DNA from: Alicyclobacillus sacchari
GTDB lineage: Bacteria > Bacillota > Bacilli > Alicyclobacillales > Alicyclobacillaceae
Assembly: GCF_004366795.1 (NCBI RefSeq)
Contig: NZ_SORF01000006.1
Span: forward strand, 1-64,000
DNA: 64,000 nucleotides
Direction: 5' to 3'
The notes under the pieces are model-generated. The model was given only the letters and a program-made list of their open reading frames with translations, had not been told where the DNA came from and did no database searches. The translations under genes were made by a program, and so were the position numbers. Shown piece by piece: positions 1 through 7,580 of the stretch. Within the stretch, counting starts at the first letter, position 1. Each line of letters starts with the position of its first letter.

Positions 1-10
1 AAACTCTCAA
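1..10 (-). rRNA. 16S rRNA gene, extreme 5' end only
   Basis: Read on the minus strand, the window ends in TTGAGAGTTT. This is the first part of the universal bacterial 16S 5' sequence (AGAGTTTGATCCTGGCTCAG, the 27F primer site). Only about ten bases are inside the window; the rest of the gene, and presumably an rRNA operon, lies beyond the left edge. A ten-base match alone would be weak. Support comes from the leader just upstream, which carries a boxA-like element and two promoters arranged as in Bacillus rrn operons. Confidence 0.75.
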
Positions 11-63
11 TGAAATCTCACTATCCCGCATACGCGAGACAGATAAACTGGCGTGGTGTGTGT

Positions 64-80
64 TTAGTTTTCAAGGAGCG
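64..80 (-). promoter_or_regulatory. rrn leader boxA-like antitermination element
   Basis: The minus strand reads GCTCCTTGAAAACTAAACA here. Bacillus rrn leaders carry the same kind of element (TTCTTTGAAAACT) between the promoters and the 16S gene, where NusB/S10 load for rRNA antitermination. It lies about 55 bases upstream of the 16S start, as expected. The motif is seen directly; its function is inferred from family knowledge. Confidence 0.65.
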
Positions 81-106
81 ACGCTGCCGTTCGAGACAGC
101 CCAATC

Positions 107-136
107 AATATATCACATCTCACACTTCATCGTCAA
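107..136 (-). promoter_or_regulatory. rrn promoter P2
   Basis: On the minus strand TTGACG (131-136) and TATATT (107-112) are separated by 18 bases, a good sigma-A promoter. It reads into the boxA element and the 16S start. Tandem promoters are usual for rrn operons in Bacillota. Confidence 0.65.
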
Positions 137-355
137 CCGGTAAGTTTTGCATCGCTCACACACTGGCGAGAACAGCTTCTTACCGACTGTGCTGCTTGGC
201 GTCGCAAACTGCGCCGTCCGAAGCGGCATCGATTACTATACTACGCAGTCTCACGTTTGTCCACTAGAAGATGTTGGTGCAAAGCCATCATCTCAAGTGA
301 ACCTGAAGACGCGTAACGCTGCAAGATGAAGGCCGCTGAATCAGCGGCGAAAAGC

Positions 356-384
356 ATCCTAACACCTTTCGCCGCACGTGTCAA
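356..384 (-). promoter_or_regulatory. rrn promoter P1
   Basis: On the minus strand a consensus -35 TTGACA (379-384) and TAGGAT (356-361) are 17 bases apart. The start of transcription would fall near 349, just before a perfect 7-bp hairpin (332-348, GCCGCTG/CAGCGGC with a 3-base loop), so the transcript would begin with a stem-loop. Confidence 0.65.
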
Positions 385-458
385 GCGTCCATCCATCGCT
401 AGTTCGAACCATCACACTTTTCAACTTCGCCTCGTATTCACAAAGGCATTCTTTTCAA

Positions 459-1388
459 TCAAGCTGTTTCATATTGCTTCAAAAACGAGATGACATCTTC
501 TCTCGTCGGAATGCTGTCCTGCGCCCCTTGCCGAGTGACACAGACTGCCGCCGCGGCCGAAGCGATTTGCAATGAACGCTCTGGAGACGTTACCCCATCC
601 CAGTCCGCCGCAAAAACGCCAAGAAACGTGTCTCCAGCAGCAGTCGTGTCCACCGGGACTACCTGATACGCGGGAGTACTCATAATCCCCCACGCACTCG
701 ACACGGCTATACTTCCCGCCGCTCCCAAAGTCACTATCGCCATGCCCGGCCCAAGCTTTAAGAGTCTTTCGCACGCCATGCGCCCTGTCTCGATGTCCGC
801 TACATCCATCCCGACGAGCTCCGACGCCTCTGACTCATTCACGACAATCACGTCGCCTTCTCCTAACAACCCTGCTTCCACAGGCACGACAGGCGCCACG
901 TTCCAAATGACACGCCACCCGCGCCGATGTGCAACATCCAAAGCATGTCGCACAGTCTCCATTGGGATCTCGTTCTGCACGACGAGCGCAGATCCCGGAG
1001 GCCAGGGACTCGCTGAGCAGGCTCGCTCCACATCTCTTGGAGTGAGCATACGATTCGCACCTTCACAGACGACGATGCGGTTTTGGCCATCAGACTCCAC
1101 CGTAATGAGTGCCATACCGGACGGACCTCTTTTCTCGACAAGCCCACTCACATCGCCACCGGAGGACTGAAGCACTGCGCGTAGCGTCGTTGCAAACGCA
1201 TCCGCACCGACGGCCCCCACCATACGCACCCGTGCACCATGTCGCGCTGCCGCAATGGCTTGATTCGCTCCCTTTCCACCGGTGTATAGATGCGCATGTG
1301 GGGTCTTGACCGTCTCACCGGCCTGCGGTACGTGATCCACCACGGCCACTATGTCCATATTCAGACTACCTACCACCGTGATGTCCAC
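459..1388 (-). CDS. rbsK: ribokinase
   Basis: Phosphorylates D-ribose to ribose 5-phosphate in the cytosol, the last step of the ribose uptake route encoded by this operon. PfkB/ribokinase family: the N-terminal signature GGKGANQA lies near residues 37-44, and the C-terminal signature DTTAAGDTF carries the catalytic Asp near residue 253. About 309 residues is normal for RbsK. The GTG at 1388 is preferred because GGGGTG lies six bases upstream; the GTG at 1397 is part of that SD. Last gene of the operon, 26 bases after rbsB, and the closest gene to the rrn promoters. Function is secure from motifs and context; the exact start is less so. Confidence 0.93.
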   Translation of the reverse strand: MDITVVGSLNMDIVAVVDHVPQAGETVKTPHAHLYTGGKGANQAIAAARHGARVRMVGAVGADAFATTLRAVLQSSGGDVSGLVEKRGPSGMALITVESDGQNRIVVCEGANRMLTPRDVERACSASPWPPGSALVVQNEIPMETVRHALDVAHRRGWRVIWNVAPVVPVEAGLLGEGDVIVVNESEASELVGMDVADIETGRMACERLLKLGPGMAIVTLGAAGSIAVSSAWGIMSTPAYQVVPVDTTAAGDTFLGVFAADWDGVTSPERSLQIASAAAAVCVTRQGAQDSIPTREDVISFLKQYETA

Positions 1389-1414
1389 TTTCAACACCCC
1401 ATACTTCTTTGAGA

Positions 1415-2380
1415 TCAGAAGCCTTTGAACGCTGTATTCTTCTCCACGAGGTGGAGAGGCGAGTTGACTTGCTTCGGCACTTTCTCACCCTTCGCCAACT
1501 TAACCGCGTATTCTACACCCAACACGCCCTCTTGCGTCGGTTGCTGCGCAACATCGGCGTACATGACACCCTGATGCACATCACTTACTGCCTCTTTCTC
1601 TCCGTCAATACCGACAACCTTAATGTTACGCTTACCTGACGCCTGAATCGCTTTCAACGCCCCGAGTGCCATCTCATCGTTCTGAGCAAACACTCCTTGA
1701 ATGTTGGGATGTGCCTGCAAGATGTTCTGCATCACGTTCAAAGCCTGGCTACGGTCGAAATTTGCTGTTTGGCGGGCCACGACCGTAATTCCGTGCGATT
1801 TCTCAATCTCCTGATCAAACCCTTTTTCGCGATCCGCTTCCGCCGAAGTGCCTATCACGCCCTGCAACTCGACAACCTGACCCTTGCCCCCGACAGCCTT
1901 GATTAGTTCATCAGCTGCCATTTTGCCCGCCTCCACGCTGTTGGACGCAATGAAACAAGACACATCACCTTTCGTGACGCTACGGTCCAACGTCACCACG
2001 GGAATATGCGCTCGGTTTGCCTGCGCCACTGCGGTGGACAGGCTCTGGCTGTCAGCAGGGTTGAGAATGATTGCGCTGACGTGCTGCTGAATCAAATCCT
2101 CAACCTGATTCAACTGCGTCGCTGGATCGTTATTGCCGTTCAAGACCGTCACCTGAACGCCAAGTTTCTTCGCTTCCTGCTGCACTCCATTCGACATCGC
2201 GACAAAGAACGGATTATTTAACGTAGACACCGCAAATCCGATGCGAATTTGCTTGGTACTCGCCGTTCCCGAGTTAAGCTTGGTAGCGGAACCAACGTTC
2301 GATGTTGTCGAAGTTCCGCACCCGGCCAACACTCCTGTCGCCACCACACCGACTGCCAACGCTGCATACCACTTTTTCAC
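1415..2380 (-). CDS. rbsB: ribose ABC transporter, substrate-binding lipoprotein
   Basis: Extracytoplasmic sugar receptor that delivers ribose to RbsAC. The N-terminus has two lysines, a hydrophobic stretch and the lipobox LAGC with Cys21 as the lipidation site, so it is anchored to the outer face of the membrane. This is followed by a Ser/Thr/Gly-rich linker and a periplasmic-binding-protein type 1 fold (IRIGFAVSTLNNPFF at the start, QNDEMALGALKAI and VVGIDG later). AAGGGGG eight bases upstream favours the GTG at 2380 over a TTG at 2407. In this operon the receptor gene follows the permease gene (A-C-B order), and rbsK comes after it. Ligand assignment rests on context as well as similarity. 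Confidence 0.92.
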   Translation of the reverse strand: MKKWYAALAVGVVATGVLAGCGTSTTSNVGSATKLNSGTASTKQIRIGFAVSTLNNPFFVAMSNGVQQEAKKLGVQVTVLNGNNDPATQLNQVEDLIQQHVSAIILNPADSQSLSTAVAQANRAHIPVVTLDRSVTKGDVSCFIASNSVEAGKMAADELIKAVGGKGQVVELQGVIGTSAEADREKGFDQEIEKSHGITVVARQTANFDRSQALNVMQNILQAHPNIQGVFAQNDEMALGALKAIQASGKRNIKVVGIDGEKEAVSDVHQGVMYADVAQQPTQEGVLGVEYAVKLAKGEKVPKQVNSPLHLVEKNTAFKGF

Positions 2381-2431
2381 CAGAAAGACCCCCTTCAATT
2401 TGTACAATCTATGAGATGGTGCCGAAGCACC

Positions 2432-3361
2432 TTATCTCCCTTCAGATTTCTTGCGGTCCAACATGATAGCGATAAGAATAACAAGTCCTTTGACTGCGTC
2501 CTGATAGAACGAACTCACATTGAGTAAGTTCAATCCGTTGTCGATCACGCCAAGGATCAATGCGCCAATGATGGTTCCTACTAACGTACCTTCCCCGCCC
2601 ATGAGGCTCGTACCACCCAATACGACCGCGGTGATCGCGTCAAGTTCATATCCATTGCCTGCGGTCGGCTCCGCGGTCGCGAGGCGAGAAGTCAAAACCA
2701 GCCCTGCCAGTGCAGCCAATATGCCGCTTACCATATACACCACAACTAGATACCGTTTCGCGCGCACACCTGCGAGATATGCCACTTTCTCATTCCCGCC
2801 AATTGCATAAATTCGTCGACCCGCAACCGTTCGTGACAACACAGCCCAGGCGATAAGAAACACCACGACAGTGATCCACACAGGCACAGGGATTCCAAGT
2901 ATTGCACCGTTGCCGAGGCCATTGAAGGAATTCGGTAGGTTAAAAATTGGCTGCCCGTTCGTGTAAATTTCCGTTAATCCACGAAACAGCGTCATCGTAC
3001 CAAGCGTCACAATAAAGGGGGCTAAGCGAGCGTAGGCTACCATCACGCCGTTCAACGCCCCGGCCAACCCGCCGATACAAAGTGCAGCAATACCGGCCAT
3101 CCAAGGACTTATGCCTGCCACCATCCACTGCGCTGCGAGGGCGGAAGAAAAGGCTAGCGTCGATCCGACAGACAAGTCAATGCCCGAGGTCAAAATCACA
3201 AATGTCATACCGATTGCCAGCAGAGCATTGACAGACGTCTGCAATGCGACGTCCAACAAATTACTTACGGTAAAGAATTGCCCTGAGGTTACCCCCAGAA
3301 TGAAAACTAACAGCACGAGCCCCAGCAAGGGTCCTAAGCGATAGCGTCGAAACCAACTCAT
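2432..3361 (-). CDS. rbsC: ribose ABC transporter permease
   Basis: Integral-membrane subunit of the ribose importer. Almost the whole 309-residue chain is hydrophobic segments, consistent with the 8-10 helices of RbsC/AraH permeases, and it contains the family motif LTSGIDLSVGS near residues 58-68. The start ATG overlaps the rbsA stop by four bases (ATGA), a sign of translational coupling and equal dosage. It ends in a short charged tail (RKKSEGR). Neighbours and length both match the ribose transporter; related galactofuranose or autoinducer permeases are the alternative but are disfavoured by rbsD and rbsK. Confidence 0.92.
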   Translation of the reverse strand: MSWFRRYRLGPLLGLVLLVFILGVTSGQFFTVSNLLDVALQTSVNALLAIGMTFVILTSGIDLSVGSTLAFSSALAAQWMVAGISPWMAGIAALCIGGLAGALNGVMVAYARLAPFIVTLGTMTLFRGLTEIYTNGQPIFNLPNSFNGLGNGAILGIPVPVWITVVVFLIAWAVLSRTVAGRRIYAIGGNEKVAYLAGVRAKRYLVVVYMVSGILAALAGLVLTSRLATAEPTAGNGYELDAITAVVLGGTSLMGGEGTLVGTIIGALILGVIDNGLNLLNVSSFYQDAVKGLVILIAIMLDRKKSEGR

Positions 3362-4860
3362 TCCTGTACACCCTGCCTTCCCGCAACGAGCGTCATAAAT
3401 ACTTCCTGGTCCATCTCGTCGCCCGTCAATTCACCAACTACAGCCTTATCTCGCATGACGTAGACGCGGTCACACATGCCGAGGAGCTCAGGCAAGTCGG
3501 ACGAAATCATGAGAATACCCTTCCGACGGGCCTTCATTTCGTTCATCAATTGATAAATCTCCTGTTTCGCCCCGACATCCACGCCGCGGGTCGGTTCGTC
3601 GAGGACGAGCAACTGCGGATCCCGCGCCAGCCATTTGGCAAAGACGGCCTTCTGTTGATTACCACCGCTCAAGTTGACTACCGGTTGGTCCATATGGTGT
3701 ACTCGAATCGCGAGACGCTTCACCCACTCTTCGACAAACTCACACTCACGCCGTGTCCGAACAAAACCGGCTCGCTGGCGCTCGTCAAGCGTGGGCAGCG
3801 CCAGATTGAAGCGAACCCCGAAAGAAAGAAGCAAACCATCGTCCTTTCGGTCCTCCGTGACAAGGGCCACACCATTCTCGATGGCCTCTCCGGGCGCCCG
3901 AAAGTGTATCTGTTCTCCTCGCAGCCGCATCACGCCACCCGTAATACGGTCAATTCCAGTGATCGCCCGCGCCACCTCCGTCCGTCCCGCGCCCATCATT
4001 CCACCTATCCCTACAATCTCGCCTGCCCGAACGGTCAACGAGATTGGAGTGGGGAGCCTACGCGTCTGGATTCCGTCAAGCTCCAGAAGCATCTCACCCG
4101 GATCGCTGATGGAACGCGGATATCGGTTTTCTACACTGCGCCCTACCATCCGCTCGACCAACAGTTCTTCGGCAACCTCGCGCAAGCAGTACGTTCCCAC
4201 GGTCATACCGTCGCGCAAGACAGTGACCCGATCCGCCATGGCAAAAAGCTCTTCCAATCTATGCGAGATGTAAATAATACCCACACCCCGCGTTTTCAAG
4301 TCCGCAATAATTTGGAACAGCTTCTGGGTTTCCTGAGCGGTCAAAGCGGCCGTGGGCTCATCCATGATCAAGAAACGCAGGTCGCTTTGAAGCGCTTTTG
4401 CGATTTCGACAAGTTGGCGTTCTCCGATGCCTAGTTCGGAAACGGGGGTCTCCGGACTCCGGGTGAGTCCTACGAGTTGAAGCAAGGCAAGCGCGTGTTC
4501 ACGCAATTGCTTATAACGCACCCACCCCAACATCCCTCTAAAATCTTCCTCATAGCCGATCAACAGATTTTCCTGAATAGAAAGATTCGGAAACAGATTT
4601 AATTCTTGATGAATTATCGCGATCCCAGCTTTTTTCGAGTCCAGAATGGTCCGAAATGTCTGAGGGACACCGTCGAGGAGAATCTCCCCCGCATCCGCTT
4701 GGTAAATGCCTGTTAGCGTTTTCATAAGGGTCGATTTGCCTGCACCGTTTTCACCTAGTAAAGCATGAACTTCACCTCCTTCGACCGTGAAGTTGACACT
4801 GCGCAGAACCGATACACCAGAAAAAGATTTCTCAATCCCTCGCATTTCAAGGCAGGACAC
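3358..4860 (-). CDS. rbsA: ribose ABC transporter, dual ATPase
   Basis: Cytosolic ATPase with two ABC domains in one chain, about 500 residues, driving ribose import through RbsC. The first domain has a canonical Walker A (GENGAGKST, residues 36-44), a signature LGIGERQ and Walker B ending MDEPTAAL. The second has a degenerate Walker A (GMMGAGRTE), a good signature LSGGNQQK and Walker B VLDEPTRG. This asymmetry is typical of RbsA-type proteins. The GTG at 4860 follows GGGGGG with six bases between; a TTG two codons earlier abuts that SD. It begins 18 bases after rbsD and overlaps rbsC. Confidence 0.93.
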   Translation of the reverse strand: MSCLEMRGIEKSFSGVSVLRSVNFTVEGGEVHALLGENGAGKSTLMKTLTGIYQADAGEILLDGVPQTFRTILDSKKAGIAIIHQELNLFPNLSIQENLLIGYEEDFRGMLGWVRYKQLREHALALLQLVGLTRSPETPVSELGIGERQLVEIAKALQSDLRFLIMDEPTAALTAQETQKLFQIIADLKTRGVGIIYISHRLEELFAMADRVTVLRDGMTVGTYCLREVAEELLVERMVGRSVENRYPRSISDPGEMLLELDGIQTRRLPTPISLTVRAGEIVGIGGMMGAGRTEVARAITGIDRITGGVMRLRGEQIHFRAPGEAIENGVALVTEDRKDDGLLLSFGVRFNLALPTLDERQRAGFVRTRRECEFVEEWVKRLAIRVHHMDQPVVNLSGGNQQKAVFAKWLARDPQLLVLDEPTRGVDVGAKQEIYQLMNEMKARRKGILMISSDLPELLGMCDRVYVMRDKAVVGELTGDEMDQEVFMTLVAGRQGVQE

Positions 4861-4878
4861 ATCCAACCCCCCATTCCA

Positions 4879-5271
4879 TTAAAAAGCTACGCCAGCGACC
4901 AGAATCACATTGAGATACGGCGTAAATTCACCTGTCCGGATTACAGCTCGCACATCTGATAAGGTGCGCTTGAGCGTGTCGTGACTCACCCACCGTCCTT
5001 GCGAAGAAATCGTCAGTCTTAACTGCTGAACGAGAGACGGATCCCGCGTAGCCAACTCATCGGCCGCAAGAAAATCCTCGACCACCAACTCAAGCAATAC
5101 GGCCTCCAGAACGTCTACGAAGGACGGAAGCCCGGGAGTGATGGCCAGATCAATTAGAGGAACGCCCGGTGGAACAGGGAGGCCGCAGTCCGCGATCGCG
5201 ATCATGTCGCCATGACCAAGCTCGGCTATAAGTCTGGACAGCTTCCCATGCAAAACACCATCTCGCTTCAT
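4879..5271 (-). CDS. rbsD: D-ribose pyranase
   Basis: Interconverts the pyranose and furanose forms of ribose so that ribokinase receives its substrate. RbsD/FucU family at the usual length of 130 residues. The family pattern ELGHGDMIAIADCGLP is at the N-terminus, with the catalytic His in GHGD; VSHDTLK precedes the terminal YLNVILVAGV, where Tyr and Asn contact the sugar. The ATG has AAAGGGG nine bases upstream. First structural gene after the regulator, with a LacI-type operator in the 65-base gap. Confidence 0.93.
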   Translation of the reverse strand: MKRDGVLHGKLSRLIAELGHGDMIAIADCGLPVPPGVPLIDLAITPGLPSFVDVLEAVLLELVVEDFLAADELATRDPSLVQQLRLTISSQGRWVSHDTLKRTLSDVRAVIRTGEFTPYLNVILVAGVAF

Positions 5272-5287
5272 AATTACGAACCCCTTT

Positions 5288-5303
5288 GTGGTAACGTTTC
5301 CAC
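5288..5303. promoter_or_regulatory. LacI-family operator between rbsR and rbsD
   Basis: GTGGTAACGTTTCCAC is a 16-base palindrome with a single mismatch around the central AACGTT. It shares GTTTCC with the operator in the rbsR promoter. It probably binds RbsR, though CcpA cre sites look similar. No strong sigma-A promoter is visible beside it, so it may act as an auxiliary or internal site. Confidence 0.6.
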
Positions 5304-5336
5304 ACTAGTGAAATGAAGTCGCTTAGAATGTCACGC

Positions 5337-6326
5337 CTATCGACGGGTCGACTCCCGAAGCACAAGCTTAGGTTCAAACTTCATCTGTTGATTTTCCGTC
5401 GGCGAATCCTTACTTAGCCTGTCATAAAGCAGTTCGAAAGCCGAATACCCCATATCGTAGGCTGGCTGGTCGATAGTCGTCAACGGCGGGCTGACGTAAT
5501 GAGTAGATGGAATGTTATCATAGCCCACTACAGCGAGATTGTCAGGAACGCGGATACCGAGATTTGCCGCGGCTTGAAGTGCGCCAATTGCCATTAAGTC
5601 ATTCCCAGCAAATATGCCGTCTACTACATCGCCACGTTGAAAAAGAGCATTGACTAGCTCAAACCCTGATGCATACCGGAAATCTCCCTCAAGGAACATA
5701 GGTTCCATACCAGCCTCTTGAATGGCAACTTCGTACCCACGCCGTCGTTCCTGCGCCGATGGAGAGTCCATAGGACCAGCGATATGCACAATGCGTTCGC
5801 AACCCACCTCGAGTAAGTGCCTCACGGCAAGCATAGCGCCTTGACGATTGTCCGTCCAAACTGCAAACTCAAAATCTGATGAACGCCGATCCACCATGAC
5901 GAGAGGCGTTTCCGCCGCCACCTGTTGAACCACGGAAATGTCACTTCGGCTCCCCACCACAATGATCCCGTCCACCCAACGACCGTTCAGCAAGTTGATA
6001 TACATATTTTCACGATTGGGATTCCAGTCCGAATTGCAAAGGAGCACGGAGTACCCTCGCGCGATCGCCGCATCTTCGACGCCTCGCGACAGTTCGGAAA
6101 AGAACGGATTCGCTACATCTGGAATCAAAAGACCGATGGTCGACGTCTGTCGGCTCACCAATCCGCGAGCAATACGGTTCGGCTGGAAGTTTAGCTCACG
6201 CATTGCACTTAGAACCTTGCGTTGCGTCTCTCCACCCACGTACCCGCTCTGATTGATAACGCGAGACACTGTGGAAACCGCAACACCCGCCCGTTTAGCT
6301 ACATCCCTAATTGTGGCCAACTCCAT
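5337..6326 (-). CDS. rbsR: LacI-family transcriptional repressor of the ribose operon
   Basis: Predicted ribose-responsive repressor. A LacI helix-turn-helix opens the protein (TIRDVAKRAGVAVSTVSRVI), followed by the hinge helix (NRIARGLVSRQ) and a periplasmic-binding-protein-like effector domain (TIGLLIPDVANPFFSELSRG). I use the ATG at 6326: the promoter just upstream would start transcripts near 6365, leaving too little leader for the GTG at 6359. It is the first gene of the operon and reads the same way as rbsDACBK, so it is probably autoregulated through the operator at 6381-6392. Assignment as RbsR rather than another sugar repressor is by context. Confidence 0.88.
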   Translation of the reverse strand: MELATIRDVAKRAGVAVSTVSRVINQSGYVGGETQRKVLSAMRELNFQPNRIARGLVSRQTSTIGLLIPDVANPFFSELSRGVEDAAIARGYSVLLCNSDWNPNRENMYINLLNGRWVDGIIVVGSRSDISVVQQVAAETPLVMVDRRSSDFEFAVWTDNRQGAMLAVRHLLEVGCERIVHIAGPMDSPSAQERRRGYEVAIQEAGMEPMFLEGDFRYASGFELVNALFQRGDVVDGIFAGNDLMAIGALQAAANLGIRVPDNLAVVGYDNIPSTHYVSPPLTTIDQPAYDMGYSAFELLYDRLSKDSPTENQQMKFEPKLVLRESTRR

Positions 6327-6371
6327 CACCGCTCGAGACAAGATAGCAAGCGCTTTCACCTGCTTGTCGAG

Positions 6372-6400
6372 ATTGTATCAGGAAACGTTTCCATACGCAA
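6372..6400 (-). promoter_or_regulatory. ribose operon promoter with embedded operator
   Basis: On the minus strand TTGCGT (6395-6400) and TACAAT (6372-6377) are 17 bases apart. The perfect 12-base palindrome GGAAACGTTTCC (6381-6392) sits inside the spacer. A repressor bound there would exclude RNA polymerase. The site matches the LacI/RbsR/CcpA operator class, so either RbsR autoregulation or catabolite control is possible. Confidence 0.75.
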
Positions 6401-6801
6401 GCGATCAAAGATTTGTTTTAAGAAGATATACTGAATATGCAGCCTAGGAAAGTACATCTCAAGGAGATACGTCCATCTTTCAGACGTAAACTACCCGCTA
6501 ACGCAAACCACAGATGACTTTCGTTAGAAATCAAAAGTCATCAAAACAATGTATGCACCGTTCTATAAGTATTTCGCACGTAGGTCTAGTTTCTGGTATA
6601 GCACCGTCTCCACATACCTCTTTCACACAACGACCAGATTGCGCCCAACGATTTGCGAGCATGTGATTCATATGCCATCACCAGCAAAGCTACTCGAACC
6701 TACGACAGGAAGGCTCCATACGATACAGTAAGCTTCAGCAGGCGCTCCTTCCCCGGGATACAGCCACGAAAACTGTGCGCCTGCTGAAGCTGAAAATTCA
6801 T
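6401..6801. other. intergenic region between trmD and the ribose operon
   Basis: About 400 bases with no gene I can support. It contains an imperfect stem (6513-6521 with 6534-6542, GATGACTTT/AAAGTCATC) and a long perfect inverted repeat next to trmD (6731-6791). A 60-codon plus-strand frame at 6549-6731 has no SD and no recognisable product. Base composition looks more AT-rich than in the flanking genes. Conserved synteny breaks here, because rplS would be expected after trmD. Confidence 0.6.
6731..6791. repeat. long inverted repeat downstream of trmD
   Basis: Two perfect 15-base arms, AGCTTCAGCAGGCGC (6731-6745) and its complement (6777-6791), enclose a 31-base loop containing CCCGGG. It begins 10 bases after the trmD stop, so it may end or stabilise the rpsP-trmD transcript. 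There is no T-run on either strand, so it is not a textbook intrinsic terminator. Confidence 0.7.
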
Positions 6802-7578
6802 CTATTCAACGTCGATCCCGCTCAAGTCGCCTTGCTCAAACGCAGTCAGCCATGCCCGTTGGCGTGGAGTAAGATGCTCATGCTGCAACAGATCGGGCCG
6901 ATATTTCCACGTCCGATACAGAGCGTGCCGCTCTCGCCATTGCTCGATCCGCTGATGGTTGCCCGAGACCAGAACCTCGGGTACCGCCAACCCTCGATAG
7001 ACAGCCGGTCGCGTGAATTGAGGATACTCGAGCAATCCCTGCACGTGTGATTCATCCGCAAGTGACGCCGCATTACCTAAGACGCCTGGTAGCAACCTGG
7101 TCACAGCGTCAATGACCGCCATAGCCGCAATTTCGCCACCCGTCATGACAAAATCGCCAAGCGACAACTCCTCGGTTGCCAAAGCCTGACGAACGCGGTC
7201 ATCAAACCCTTCATAATGGCCGCATACAAGCACGATTCGGTTCGATTGTGCGTATTCCTCCGCCACCTGTTGAGTAAATCTGCGGCCAGACGGGGACAAT
7301 AATACGACACGTTCGCGCGGCGGTTCCAGTCGGGGATGTAAGCGATTGCGCAGGTCGTCGATGGCATCAAACAGCGGTTCCGGCTTTAACAACATACCTG
7401 CGCCACCACCATATGGTGTATCATCGACAGTCCGATGCCGATCCTTTGCGTATTGGCGAAAGTCGATCAACTCAATCTCAACCGCGCCTATCTCCACAGC
7501 ACGTTTCATCATGCTCTCGCCGAGCACACCCGAAAACATATTCGGAAAAAGCGTCAACACGTGAATCGCAAGCGCCAT
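6802..7578 (-). CDS. trmD: tRNA (guanine-37-N1) methyltransferase
   Basis: Makes m1G37 in tRNAs that read CNN codons, which prevents +1 frameshifting; uses S-adenosylmethionine in a trefoil-knot (SPOUT) fold and acts as a dimer. The sequence shows HVLTLFPNMF at the N-terminus, PYGGGAGMLLKPEP near residue 55, and the knot motifs VCGHYEGFDDRV and LSLGDFVMTGGE. About 258 residues is the usual length. It follows rimM by two bases and is the last gene of the rpsP-khpA-ylqD-rimM-trmD group. rplS, its common downstream neighbour, is absent here. Confidence 0.96.
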   Translation of the reverse strand: MALAIHVLTLFPNMFSGVLGESMMKRAVEIGAVEIELIDFRQYAKDRHRTVDDTPYGGGAGMLLKPEPLFDAIDDLRNRLHPRLEPPRERVVLLSPSGRRFTQQVAEEYAQSNRIVLVCGHYEGFDDRVRQALATEELSLGDFVMTGGEIAAMAVIDAVTRLLPGVLGNAASLADESHVQGLLEYPQFTRPAVYRGLAVPEVLVSGNHQRIEQWRERHALYRTWKYRPDLLQHEHLTPRQRAWLTAFEQGDLSGIDVE

Positions 7579-7580
7579 CC

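Larger units (their letters stand above)
11..458 (-). other. rrn leader and spacer to rbsK, no protein gene
   Basis: This 450-base stretch holds the two rrn promoters, a 5' hairpin, the boxA element and the 16S leader. I see no intrinsic terminator for the ribose operon between rbsK and P1, so ribose-operon transcripts may run into the leader. The short open frames here overlap promoter elements, lack SD sequences and resemble no protein I know. Confidence 0.7.

Noticed and set aside
3550-4434. Plus-strand open frames within rbsA
   Set aside because: Shadows of an ABC ATPase with all motifs present.
6549-6731. 60-codon plus-strand frame in the trmD-rbsR gap
   Set aside because: No SD and no similarity to any family I recognise; codon use unlike the neighbours.
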